Shown: one piece after another, positions 51,670 through 59,698 of the stretch | Position numbering within the stretch: the first letter of the stretch is position 1 | Layout of the letters: each line of letters opens with the position of its first letter | DNA from: Glycomyces tritici | Lineage (GTDB): Bacteria; Actinomycetota; Actinomycetes; Mycobacteriales; Micromonosporaceae | DNA length: 64,000 nucleotides | Direction of reading: 5' to 3' | Assembly: GCF_030403505.1 (NCBI RefSeq) | Contig: NZ_JAUEMJ010000001.1 | Location: 619,762 to 683,761, forward strand | Made by a program: the position numbers and the translations under genes | The notes under the pieces: generated by a model | What the model saw: only the letters and a program-made list of their open reading frames with translations | What the model was told of the DNA's origin: nothing | Database searches by the model: none

Positions 51670-52749
51670 CTATTTGGTCGGCGACTCGCCGGGGGTCGCG
51701 GACTCGGCCGCCTCGGGACTCGTCTCCTGCCCCGAAGGCGTCTCCCCCGCGGTCGGCTCGGCGTCCGCGGACGGGCGCTCGGTCGCCGCCCCCGCCTCGG
51801 ACGTGGGCGAATCGCCGGAGGGCATGGTCGCGGCGTCGTCCTGCGGGGCGCACAGCGGGTACTGGTAGCCGAGGTTCTCGTCGTACGCGTACCCCGTCTC
51901 CTCCTCCGGCGGTGCCGTCGCGAACGGGTCGCCGGGCGTGGTCGGGCAGCGGCTCGGGTCGCCCAGGTAGAGCGGGCTGCCGTTCTGGTCGAACAGGTAC
52001 ACGCCGGTGAGCAGGTTGCCGTTCTCGTCGTAGACGTAGAGGTCGCTGATGTACTCGTACTCGGACCCGTCGTCGATGTACTGGGTCTCGACGAACCGCG
52101 TCGGAATCGCGCCCGTGATCATCCAGGAGAACTGGTAGCCCGCCAGCGCGACGATCGCGATCCCGCCCGCGATCATCCAGCGGCGGCGCCGGCCGCGCCA
52201 TTCGAGGGACTTGGCGCCCAGGCGCATCGAGGCCCAGACGCAGACCAGCAGCACGGCGATCATGAGCAGCAGACCGGGGAGCGATCCGATGATCGAGTAC
52301 CCGGTGACGCCGAACTGGGCGGACGCGAGCCAGTAGACGAAGAGGGCCGTGACGATCGCGCCGCGCAGGACCCACCAGCCGGGGCGGAGGCGTTCGCGCA
52401 GTTCGCCCGCGTCGGCGTACCCGGTGCTCACGGCGTACTTGTCGGCGGCGGTCTTCAGGCGGCCGAGGGCCGGGGCGGCGGTGTCGGCGAACTTGCGGCG
52501 CATGCGGACGGCGACCGGTTCCTTGTCGACCTCGGCGGTGTCGCGGAGTTCGCGGGCGTAGGCCTCGGGGCTGCCGAGGAGGTCGCGGAGCGACGCGCCC
52601 GGTTCGAGGTCGGCGGCGACCTCGGACAGGTGGGCGTCCAGTTCGGACATCAGGTCCTGCCTGATGTGCGAGGGCAGGTCGTTCAGGTGCCGCTCGACCG
52701 CGGTCAGGTACGACGCGATCTCCGTGGACCGGTCGGGTGTGGTCGTCAT
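51670..52749 (-). CDS. HAAS-domain (DUF1700-like) membrane protein
   Basis: A 359-residue membrane protein. The N-terminal 75 residues form a HAAS-type helical bundle (YLTAVERHLNDLP, LMSELDAHLSEVAADL, LGSPEAYARELRDTA) known from proteins controlled by PadR regulators. Three or four hydrophobic segments follow (near VLRGAIVTALFVYWLASA, SIIGSLPGLLLMIAVLLVCVW and MIAGGIAIVALAGYQF), and a C-terminal acidic Ser/Thr/Pro tail is exposed. It has a small HAAS paralogue and a PadR regulator upstream in the same orientation. It may be a two- or three-component module that senses envelope conditions; its exact role is unknown. Confidence 0.8.
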   Translation of the reverse strand: MTTTPDRSTEIASYLTAVERHLNDLPSHIRQDLMSELDAHLSEVAADLEPGASLRDLLGSPEAYARELRDTAEVDKEPVAVRMRRKFADTAAPALGRLKTAADKYAVSTGYADAGELRERLRPGWWVLRGAIVTALFVYWLASAQFGVTGYSIIGSLPGLLLMIAVLLVCVWASMRLGAKSLEWRGRRRRWMIAGGIAIVALAGYQFSWMITGAIPTRFVETQYIDDGSEYEYISDLYVYDENGNLLTGVYLFDQNGSPLYLGDPSRCPTTPGDPFATAPPEEETGYAYDENLGYQYPLCAPQDDAATMPSGDSPTSEAGAATERPSADAEPTAGETPSGQETSPEAAESATPGESPTK

Positions 52750-52801
52750 GGTGCTGCCCTTCTCGGCTGACCTTCAAGCTGCGGTGTCAGTGGTGCGATG
52801 C

Positions 52802-53086
52802 TCATGATGTGTAGACCGCCCGCGGCGACGGCGGCGTTGCACGGTCCTCCTGGAAAGCCTCCAGGGCGGGGCTGTATCCGAGGACGGCGACGGCGAGCCG
52901 GTCGGGGCTGCCGAGGCGGTGCTCCAGGGTCTCGCCGGGTCGCAGGTCCGAGGCGACGTCGGCGAGGTGGGCGCGCAGTCCGGCGGCGAGGTCCTCGCGG
53001 ATCTCCTCGAGCAGGACGGCGAGGTGGTGCTCGACCGAGGCGCGGTAGGCGGCGATCACGTCGGTCGGCGTAGGGGCGTCGGTCAT
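52802..53086 (-). CDS. Small HAAS-domain protein
   Basis: A 94-residue soluble protein that matches the N-terminal HAAS bundle of the next gene (YRASVEHHLAVLLEEIREDL, LRAHLADVASDLRPGETL, LGSPDRLAVAVLG) without transmembrane segments. The ATG has AAAGG six bases upstream and begins two bases after the PadR stop, so the two are coupled. It may be a decoy or partner of the HAAS domain in the larger protein. Confidence 0.75.
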   Translation of the reverse strand: MTDAPTPTDVIAAYRASVEHHLAVLLEEIREDLAAGLRAHLADVASDLRPGETLEHRLGSPDRLAVAVLGYSPALEAFQEDRATPPSPRAVYTS

Positions 53087-53088
53087 GG

Positions 53089-53427
53089 TCAACCTTTCGT
53101 GGGCACGTCGAACAGCACTCGCATCTTGGTGCTCACGTCCTCCCAGGCCTCGCGCGCCTGGCGCAGGTACTTCCGGCCGGGTTCGGTGAGCGAGTAGTAC
53201 TTGCGGTGCGGGCCCGATTCGCTCGGCTGCACGTAGGTGGACAGGTAGCCCGCCCGGTAGAGCCGCCGGAGCGTGCCGTAGACCGAGGCGTCGCCGAGAT
53301 CGTCGAAGCCCGCGGCGCGGAGCCGGTTGAGGATCTCGTACCCGTATCCGTCCTGGCGTTCGAGCACGCGCAGCACGATGATGTCGAGCAGGCCCTTGAG
53401 CAGTTGCGATCGGTCCACGCTATCCAC
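53089..53427 (-). CDS. PadR-family transcriptional regulator
   Basis: A 112-residue PadR regulator with a winged helix: LLKGLLDIIVLRVLERQDGYGYEI at the N-terminus, SVYGTLRRLYRAGYL as recognition region, and HRKYYSLTEPGRKYL as the wing. The GTG start is followed by a second possible GTG nine bases downstream that lies 7 bases after a TACTGT -10-like box. It is the first gene of a PadR-HAAS-HAAS operon, and direct repeats cover its promoter, suggesting autoregulation. Confidence 0.87.
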   Translation of the reverse strand: MDSVDRSQLLKGLLDIIVLRVLERQDGYGYEILNRLRAAGFDDLGDASVYGTLRRLYRAGYLSTYVQPSESGPHRKYYSLTEPGRKYLRQAREAWEDVSTKMRVLFDVPTKG

Positions 53428-53448
53428 AGTACCATGCAATGCACAGTA
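53425..53448. promoter_or_regulatory. Direct repeat at the PadR promoter, candidate operator
   Basis: CACAGTA occurs at 53425-53431 and again at 53442-53448, a 17-base period, around a TGCATTGCA-like centre. One copy overlaps the start codon and -10-like box of padR. It is a plausible PadR site, assigned by position only. Confidence 0.45.
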
Positions 53449-53469
53449 GTGGACGCGTGCAAACGCGAG

Positions 53470-53495
53470 CGGCCCCGTCGTCGCCGACGGGGCCG
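53470..53495. terminator. Terminator after gltX
   Basis: An 11-bp stem CGGCCCCGTCG/CGACGGGGCCG with a TCGC loop lies 16 bases beyond the gltX stop codon and before the PadR promoter. Confidence 0.75.
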
Positions 53496-53510
53496 TTTCG
53501 CTTGCCGTGC

Positions 53511-54977
53511 TTAGAGGGTCGCGCGGGCCGCGCGCAGGCGCGCGAGGCTCACGTCCTTGCCCAGGAGCTCCATGGACTCGTACAGCGGCGGCGACACGGT
53601 CTTGCCGCTGATCGCCACGCGCACGGGGCCGAAGGCCTTGCGGGGCTTGAGGCCCATGCCGTCCACGAGGGCGGCCTTCAGGGCCTCCTCGATCGCCCCG
53701 GTGGTCCAGTCGATGCCCTCGAGCGCCGCGATGGAGGCGTCGAGCACCTGCGCCGCGTCGTCCTTGAAGGTCTTCTTCGCGCTGTCCTCGTCGAGCGCCA
53801 CCTCGGTGCCGCAGAACAGGAACCGCAGCATCTCCACGGCCTGCGCGAGCGTCGCGCACCGCTCCTGCACCAGCGGCACGGCCACTTCGAGCACATGCGC
53901 CTCCGCCGCAGTGACGTCGGCGCCGAGCAGCCCCGCGTCCTGCAGGCGCGGCACAAGCATCCCGATCAGCTCGTCGGTGTCGACCGCACGGAAGTGGTCC
54001 GAGCAGATCGCGTCGAACTTCTTCTCGTCGAACCTCGCCGGGTTCGACTTCACGTCGTGCAGGTCGAAGGCCTCCAGGAACTCCGCGACGGTGAACACGT
54101 CGCGGTCGCCCGAGATCGACCAGCCGAGGGTCGCCACGTAGTTGAGCACGCCCTCGGGCAGGTACCCGGCCTCCTTGTACTGCAGGAGGTTCGAGCGCGG
54201 GTCGCGCTTGGACATCTTCTTGCCGCGCTCGTCCACGATGAGCGGCAGGTGCGCGTACTCGGGCTCGGCGTCGGCGATGCCCAGCTCCACGAGGGCGCGC
54301 CACATGACGATCTGGCGCGGCGTCGAGGGCATGAGGTCCTCACCGCGGGTGACCATGTTGACCTTCATGATCGCGTCGTCCACCGGGTTGGTGAGCGTGT
54401 ACAGCGGCGAGCCGTCGCCGCGTGCGATCACGTAGTCGGGCACCGTGCCGGCCGGGGTCGTGACGTCGCCGCGCACCGCGTCGCGGAAGGTGATGTCCTC
54501 GTTCGGCATCCGCATCCGGTACACCGGGTTGCGGCCCTCGGCGCGGAAGGCGGCCTTCTGCTCGTCGGTGAGGTCGCGGTCGAAGTTGTCGTAGCCGAGC
54601 TTCGGGTCGCGCCCGGCGGCGCGGTGGCGGGCCTCGACCTCATCGTTCGTCGAGAACGCCTCGTAGGCGTAGCCGCCGTCCAGGAGCCGCTTGATCACGT
54701 CGGCGTACACGTCCAGGCGCTGCGACTGCCGGTAGGGCGCGTACGGGCCGCCGATGTCGGGCCCCTCGTCCCAGGTCATGCCCAGCCACGAGAGCGCCTC
54801 GAGCAGCTGGTCGTACGACTCCTCGGTGTCGCGCGCCGCGTCGGTGTCCTCGATGCGGAACACGAACTCGCCGCCCTTGGCCCGGGCGTAGCCCCACGAG
54901 AACAGGCAGGTGCGCACCAGGCCCACGTGCGGGGACCCGGTCGGGCTGGGACAGAAGCGGGTGCGGACGTTACTCAC
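53511..54977 (-). CDS. gltX: Glutamyl-tRNA synthetase
   Basis: Charges tRNA-Glu with glutamate. Length is 488 residues, typical of class Ic GluRS. The HIGH-type motif is FCPSPTGSPHVGLVRT at the N-terminus, and KMSKR is in DERGKKMSKRDPRSN. FRIEDTDAARDTEESY is the expected glutamate-site region. The GTG start overlaps the FAH-hydrolase stop by 8 bases. The coupling of gltX with the FAH gene is one I recall from other actinobacteria. Confidence 0.96.
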   Translation of the reverse strand: MSNVRTRFCPSPTGSPHVGLVRTCLFSWGYARAKGGEFVFRIEDTDAARDTEESYDQLLEALSWLGMTWDEGPDIGGPYAPYRQSQRLDVYADVIKRLLDGGYAYEAFSTNDEVEARHRAAGRDPKLGYDNFDRDLTDEQKAAFRAEGRNPVYRMRMPNEDITFRDAVRGDVTTPAGTVPDYVIARGDGSPLYTLTNPVDDAIMKVNMVTRGEDLMPSTPRQIVMWRALVELGIADAEPEYAHLPLIVDERGKKMSKRDPRSNLLQYKEAGYLPEGVLNYVATLGWSISGDRDVFTVAEFLEAFDLHDVKSNPARFDEKKFDAICSDHFRAVDTDELIGMLVPRLQDAGLLGADVTAAEAHVLEVAVPLVQERCATLAQAVEMLRFLFCGTEVALDEDSAKKTFKDDAAQVLDASIAALEGIDWTTGAIEEALKAALVDGMGLKPRKAFGPVRVAISGKTVSPPLYESMELLGKDVSLARLRAARATL

Positions 54978-55752
54978 TGGGAACCACCTTGTTGGACAGC
55001 GTGCCGATGCCGGCGATGGAAACGGAGACGGTCTCGCCGGCCTGGAGCGGGCCCACGCCGGCGGGCGTGCCGGTGAGCACCACGTCGCCCGGCAGCAGGG
55101 TCATCACCTGCGACACGTAGGCGACGATCGCGGCCGGGTCGAAGACCATGTCCTTGGTCGAGCCGAGCTGGCGCACCTCGCCGTTGACCTCGCAGCGGAC
55201 CTCGGCGTCGGCCATGTCGACCTCCGGGCTCGTCTCGATCCACGGCCCGATCGGGCAGAACGAGTCGAAGCCCTTGGCGCGCGTGAACTGCACGTCCTGG
55301 CGCTGGATGTCGCGGGCGGTCACGTCGTTGGCGCAGGTGTATCCGTAGATCGCGCCCTTGGCGGCCTCGCGGTCGAGGCCGCGGGCCCCGTGCAGGCCGA
55401 TGACGACGGCCAGCTCGGCCTCGTGCTCGACCTGGTCGGACACGGCCGGGAGCCGGATGGCCTCGCTCGGGCCGATCACCGAAGTGGAGGGCTTGAGGAA
55501 GATCAAGGGCTCCTTGGGAACCTCGTTGCCCAGCTCGGCGGCGTGGTCGGCGTAGTTGCGCCCGACGCACACCACCTTGGAGGGAAGGATCGGGGCGAGC
55601 AGCCGCACGTCCTCGAGCGCCCAGCGCTGGCCGGTGAGCTTGATCTGCGCGAACGGGTGGCCCTCGATCTCGGCGGCGGTGGCCCCGGGGCCCTCGCCTT
55701 CCAGGACGGCGAACGACATGCCGGTCGGTTGAGCGATCCGCGCGATCCGCAC
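54970..55752 (-). CDS. Fumarylacetoacetate hydrolase family protein
   Basis: A 260-residue FAH-superfamily enzyme. The family core is VCVGRNYADHAAELG, EPLIFLKPSTSVIGP, the metal ligands in VEHEAELAVVIG (two Glu) and ANDVTARDIQRQD (Asp), and LLPGDVVLTGTPAGVGP. Members hydrolyse or decarboxylate 1,3-dicarbonyl acids, e.g. 2-hydroxyhepta-2,4-diene-1,7-dioate or oxaloacetate. The true substrate cannot be given. The GTG start is directly in front of the conserved domain, and the gene overlaps gltX by 8 bases. Confidence 0.9.
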   Translation of the reverse strand: MRIARIAQPTGMSFAVLEGEGPGATAAEIEGHPFAQIKLTGQRWALEDVRLLAPILPSKVVCVGRNYADHAAELGNEVPKEPLIFLKPSTSVIGPSEAIRLPAVSDQVEHEAELAVVIGLHGARGLDREAAKGAIYGYTCANDVTARDIQRQDVQFTRAKGFDSFCPIGPWIETSPEVDMADAEVRCEVNGEVRQLGSTKDMVFDPAAIVAYVSQVMTLLPGDVVLTGTPAGVGPLQAGETVSVSIAGIGTLSNKVVPSE

Positions 55753-55807
55753 AGTCGGCCCCTCTCTGAGACTGGTTCGAAACCTTGCGGCCTCAGCTTA
55801 GTTCGGG

Positions 55808-55911
55808 GTCGGAGCGGGATCGACGCACTATCGTGCGGAGCGCGATCGAGTCACGCAGTCGCGCGGAGCGCGGTCGAACCGCGCAGTGTGCGGAGCGGCG
55901 GCGGTGCTGCG
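55808..55911. repeat. Degenerate tandem repeat, about four copies of 24-28 bp
   Basis: Units begin with GTCGGAGCGGGATCGA, GTGCGGAGCGCGATCGA, GCGCGGAGCGCGGTCGA and GTGCGGAGCGGCGGCGG at 55808, 55833, 55861 and 55888. They lie in non-coding DNA between the FAH gene and a convergently placed small membrane protein gene end. Confidence 0.6.
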
Positions 55912-55914
55912 GCG

Positions 55915-56256
55915 CTAGCGGACTAGCAGGAAGATGCCGCCGATGATGACGACGCCGACGAGCGCGCCGACGACGATGCCCATGCCGAGGCGGCGGACCG
56001 ATCCGAACAGGCCGATGAGGAAGCCGAGCACGCAGGTCAGCGGCGCGGCAACGAGGAGGGAGATGGCGGTGGCGCCGAAGCGGACCTTCATGGTCTCGCC
56101 GATGTCGCCCACGAGCGCGAAGCCGAAGCCGAATGCGGCGATCACGAGGATCACGAGGCCGAGGAAGAAACCGGACATGAAGCGGCGGCGCCCATACACG
56201 GCCGAATCCGCGGCCATGGCCGCCGCGCGGGCACGATCGGTCTTGTAGGAAGTCAC
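55915..56256 (-). CDS. Small membrane protein (113 aa)
   Basis: A short protein with a basic cytosolic start (MTSYKTDRARAAAMAADSAV) and three hydrophobic segments (GFFLGLVILVIAAFGFGFAL; TAISLLVAAPLTCVLGFLIG; GIVVGALVGVVIIGGIFLL). No motif is recognised. The GTG has GAGG upstream. It is divergent from the secreted propeller-like gene. Confidence 0.72.
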   Translation of the reverse strand: MTSYKTDRARAAAMAADSAVYGRRRFMSGFFLGLVILVIAAFGFGFALVGDIGETMKVRFGATAISLLVAAPLTCVLGFLIGLFGSVRRLGMGIVVGALVGVVIIGGIFLLVR

Positions 56257-56444
56257 ACCTCAACTCTAGTACGCCCGCACCAACGGCGCGGCCACGGCAT
56301 TCACTGGGATACGGGCCCTGCGGGCGCGGCACGCGGGCGCCGTCTCCTTTGGAAACCGCCGAGGCCCATGCATCGAGCGTCACCTCACCGTGACGCGCCG
56401 TGCCCAATGCCTGGTGCCGCGCGAATTGCGTGCAAGACTGCCGT

Positions 56445-57587
56445 ATGCGTCGTTTGATCACACTCTTCGTACTGCTTGGGGCCCTGTTCATCGCGCAGGC
56501 GCCCGCCGGAGCGATCGACTCCAGCCTCCCGCAGTCCACTGCGTCGTTCAACGACCAGGTCTACAAAGTGGCCTATGACGGCGATGTCGTCTATTCGGGC
56601 GGTATCTTCACCCGCGCCCGCAACACGGACGGTGCGTTCGCGAACCGCACGTACCTCGCGGCCGTGAATTCGACCACGGGGGCGCTCCTGCCGTTCGCGC
56701 CGGCCCTGAACGGCGCGGTCCACGAGGTCAAGACCTCCAGGGACCACCTGTACATCGCCGGGAAGTTCACGCAGGTCGACGGGGTCGCCCGGTCCCGCGT
56801 GGCCCGGTTCTGGCTCGACAGCGGGAAGCTCGACACGGCCTGGAACCCGAAGCCGTCGGCCACCGTGTACTCGATCGAGCCGGTCGGCTCCACGGTCTAC
56901 CTGGGCGGCACGTTCACGTCGGTCGGCGGCTTCGCGCAGCCGGCGCTCGCGGCCGTCTCCGCCGTCAACGGCGCGCCCGTCACCACGTTCGTGCCCAAGG
57001 TCGCCGAGGGCGGGGTGCGCGACCTCCAGTTCGGCCACGACCGCCTGTACGTCGCGGGGTCGTTCGCGACGCTCGGCGGCGAGAAGCAGTACGGGAAGCT
57101 CGGTGCGGTCAACCCGTCCACGGGCGCGGTCGACACGTCGTTCGTCTCCAAGGTGTACGTCCTCACCCGCGAGGTCGAGGTCGCCGGGGACCGCGTGTAC
57201 GCGGCTCTGGACGGGCGCGGCGGCGAGATCCGGGCGTTCACCCGCAGCGGCGAGTCGCTCTGGTACCAGGCGGTCGACGGCGGCATGCAGACCGTCGAGG
57301 TCTGGGGCAGCACCGTGATCGGCGGCGGCCACTTCGACAAGGCCTGCGTCACCAACCACGCCGGGCCCCTGGGCCAGTGCGTGGACGGCGTGCGCGCCGA
57401 GCGCGGGAAGCTCCTCGCGGTCGACATGAACGGGAAGCTCCTGGACTGGAACCCGGCCGCGAACGGCGTCGTCGGCGCCTGGGACGCGACCGCGCACCCG
57501 TCGGGCACGAACCTGACGGTGGGCGGCTCGTTCACGACCTTCGGGGGCGGCACGCAGGAGCAGAAGCGCCTGGCGGTCTTCGACTAG
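56445..57587 (+). CDS. Secreted beta-propeller-like protein (delta-60-type repeats)
   Basis: A 380-residue exported protein. A signal peptide (MRRLITLFVLLGALFIAQAPAGA) precedes repeated units with the pattern V-Y-x-G-G-x-F-T (VVYSGGIFTRA, LYIAGKFTQVDG, VYLGGTFTSVGG, LYVAGSFATLGG, LTVGGSFTTFGG), like the delta-60/PQQ-type repeats of exported propeller domains. There is a run of about six such repeats, and no catalytic motif. No ribosome binding site is seen. The function is unknown, perhaps wall-associated. A strong hairpin terminator follows. Confidence 0.78.
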   Translation: MRRLITLFVLLGALFIAQAPAGAIDSSLPQSTASFNDQVYKVAYDGDVVYSGGIFTRARNTDGAFANRTYLAAVNSTTGALLPFAPALNGAVHEVKTSRDHLYIAGKFTQVDGVARSRVARFWLDSGKLDTAWNPKPSATVYSIEPVGSTVYLGGTFTSVGGFAQPALAAVSAVNGAPVTTFVPKVAEGGVRDLQFGHDRLYVAGSFATLGGEKQYGKLGAVNPSTGAVDTSFVSKVYVLTREVEVAGDRVYAALDGRGGEIRAFTRSGESLWYQAVDGGMQTVEVWGSTVIGGGHFDKACVTNHAGPLGQCVDGVRAERGKLLAVDMNGKLLDWNPAANGVVGAWDATAHPSGTNLTVGGSFTTFGGGTQEQKRLAVFD

Positions 57588-57597
57588 GGGCCACGGC

Positions 57598-57644
57598 AAA
57601 GGGCCCGACCTCCGCGAGCGCTCGTCGCGGAAGTCGGGCCCTTT
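57598..57644. terminator. Long bidirectional terminator
   Basis: A 20-bp stem with one mismatch (AAAGGGCCCGAC...TCCGCGA paired with TCGCGGA...GTCGGGCCCTTT) closes a 7-base loop between convergent genes. Confidence 0.88.
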
Positions 57645-57757
57645 CACTCGCCTGCCGCACGATCGGCGCGGTGCAGGCGCGGACCCGGTCTCGTGGACCG
57701 GGCCGTGTCAGTGCCGTGCGGCGCCGTTCATGGGGCGCCGCGCGGTCCGGTGGGAGT

Positions 57758-59404
57758 TCAGGACTTGGAGGAACCCCGCCGGTTGAGTCCGTACGCGAGG
57801 CCGTCGGCCAGCGCGTTCCAGGAGGCCTCGATGAGGTTGGGGGCCACGCCGACCGTGGTCCACTCGGATTCGCCGTCGCTCATGGAGACGAGGACGCGGG
57901 TGACCGCGTCGGTGCCCTTGGAGCCGGCGAGGATGCGGACCTTGAAGTCGGAGAGGGTGAGCTCGGCCAGGCGCGGGTGGCGGGCGGCCAGGGCGCTGCG
58001 CAGCGCCGCGTCGAGCGCGTTGACCGGGCCGTTGCCCTGGGCGGTGGCGATGACGCGCTCACCGTCGACGTCGACGCGCACGGTGGCCTCGGCGACGGTG
58101 ACGGCGCTGGGGTCGTGGTCGACGATGACGCGGTAGGTGTCGAGTTGGAACGGCCGGGGCAGGCCGCCTTCGACCTCGTCGCGCACGAGCAGTTCGAAGG
58201 ACGCGTCGGCGGCCTCGAAGGACCAGCCCTTGGACTCGAGCTCTTTGACGCGCTTGGTGATGCGGTCGAGTGCGGCTTTGTCCCCGGAGAGGTCGATGCC
58301 CAGTTCGCGGCCTTTGAGTTCGACGGAGGCGCGCCCGGCCATCTCGGTGACGAGGATGCGCATGTCGTTGCCGACGACGACGGGGTCGACGTGGTTGTAC
58401 AGGGCCGGGTCGGCCTTGATCGCGGAGGCGTGGATGCCGGCCTTGTGCGCGAACGCGGCGTGGCCGGTGTAGGGGGCGTGCTCGTCGGGGGTCATGTTGG
58501 CGATCTCGGCGATCGCGTGGGAGATGCGGGTGAGCTGCGCGAGGCCGCCTTCGGGCAGGACCTTGAGGCCGAGCTTTGTCTCCAGGTTCGCGACCACGGA
58601 GAACAGGTTGGCGTTGCCGGGGCGCTCGCCGTAGCCGTTGGCGGTGCCCTGGACGTGCATGACGCCGGCCTGGACGGCGGCGAGGGTGTTGGCGACGGCG
58701 CAGCCGGTGTCGTTCTGGGCGTGCATGCCCAGGCGTACGCGCTCGCGCGGGAGGACCGCTTCGAGGCGGGTGCGCAGGGAGGTGACGACGGCGGTGATGT
58801 CGGAGGGGATGGAGCCGCCGTTGGTGTCGCAGAGGACGACCGCTTCGGCGCCGGCCTCGAGGGCGGTGCGGACGACGAGGCTGGCGTACTCGGGGTCGTG
58901 GCGGAAGCCGTCGAAGAAGTGCTCGCAGTCGATGAAGACCTGGCGGTCCTGCTCGCGGCCGGTGCGCACCGAGTCGGCGATCATCGCGAGGTTCTCTTCG
59001 GGGGTGGTCTTGAGGGCCTGCTCGACGTGGCGCATGTCGGACTTGGCGACCAGGCAGAGCACGGGGGCGCGCGAGTCGAGGAGGGCTTGGAAGCCGGGGT
59101 CCTCGGCGGCGCTCGTACCGGCGCGGCGGGTCATGCCGAAGGCGACGAGCTTGGCGTGCTTGAAGTTCAGCTCCTCCGCAGCGCGGGCGAAGAACTCCGT
59201 GTCCGAGGGGATCGCGCCGGGCCAGCCGCCCTCGATGTAGTCGACGCCGAGTTCGTCGAGGAGTTCGGCGACGGCGAGCTTGTCGGCGACGGAGTAGCGG
59301 AGGCCCTCCATCTGCGCGCCGTCACGGAGTGTGGTGTCGAAGACGTGGAAGTCCCCGCCGCCGTTCGCAGGTTCGCTGCCGTGGTGCGGTTCTGGTTGCG
59401 TCAC
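57758..59404 (-). CDS. cimA: (R)-citramalate synthase
   Basis: Condenses pyruvate with acetyl-CoA to citramalate, an isoleucine-precursor route independent of threonine. Length is 548 residues, normal for CimA with its C-terminal allosteric domain. The catalytic N-terminal TIM barrel shows FDTTLRDGAQMEGLRYS, YIEGGWPGA, LGMHAQNDTGCAVANTL and GTANGYGERPGNANL, and the C-terminal regulatory domain contains LSDFKVRILAGSKGTDA. The GTG start directly follows GGAG at good distance. A leader with a hairpin terminator upstream suggests control by attenuation. The isoform is distinguished from 2-isopropylmalate synthase by the GWPGA and MEGLRYS segments. Confidence 0.93.
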   Translation of the reverse strand: MTQPEPHHGSEPANGGGDFHVFDTTLRDGAQMEGLRYSVADKLAVAELLDELGVDYIEGGWPGAIPSDTEFFARAAEELNFKHAKLVAFGMTRRAGTSAAEDPGFQALLDSRAPVLCLVAKSDMRHVEQALKTTPEENLAMIADSVRTGREQDRQVFIDCEHFFDGFRHDPEYASLVVRTALEAGAEAVVLCDTNGGSIPSDITAVVTSLRTRLEAVLPRERVRLGMHAQNDTGCAVANTLAAVQAGVMHVQGTANGYGERPGNANLFSVVANLETKLGLKVLPEGGLAQLTRISHAIAEIANMTPDEHAPYTGHAAFAHKAGIHASAIKADPALYNHVDPVVVGNDMRILVTEMAGRASVELKGRELGIDLSGDKAALDRITKRVKELESKGWSFEAADASFELLVRDEVEGGLPRPFQLDTYRVIVDHDPSAVTVAEATVRVDVDGERVIATAQGNGPVNALDAALRSALAARHPRLAELTLSDFKVRILAGSKGTDAVTRVLVSMSDGESEWTTVGVAPNLIEASWNALADGLAYGLNRRGSSKS

Positions 59405-59476
59405 TTGGTGCTCCAGGTTTCTACTTTTTTGGCACGGCCGCTGCGGGGCCTACCTGAACGTTCGTTTGCCCTGAAC

Positions 59477-59508
59477 GAAAAAGACCCCCTGCGGGCGGCA
59501 GGAGGTCT
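59477..59508 (-). terminator. Attenuator-like terminator in the cimA leader
   Basis: On the minus strand the stem AGACCTCCTGC/GCAGGGGGTCT (one G-T pair, CGCCC loop) is followed by TTTTTCG. It lies about 70 bases before the cimA start codon. Further upstream is a short reading frame (MISCGRSAEHRR then stop, at about 59565-59527). The arrangement is that of a transcription attenuator, though the small peptide is not rich in branched-chain residues. Confidence 0.6.
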
Positions 59509-59698
59509 GGCGTTCGGCGGGAGCATCTAACGGCGGTGCTCCGCGGAACGCCCGCAGCTAATCATGAGCTGGAAGGTCACGAAAAGTAGTATGCCACCGG
59601 CCGTGGACCCGAACCACCATTTCCCGCATCGTGGGATTCAGTGTGTCGTGACCGTCGATCGCGTTGCGCGGGGCCGTGCGCTTGCGCGCCTTGGCCTC

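Noticed and set aside
55808..55911. CRISPR array
   Set aside because: The units are degenerate, directly adjacent and GC-rich, without unique spacers or cas genes.
59405..59698. T-box leader for citramalate synthase
   Set aside because: No T-box sequence or specifier loop could be found; a simple hairpin attenuator explains the visible signals better.
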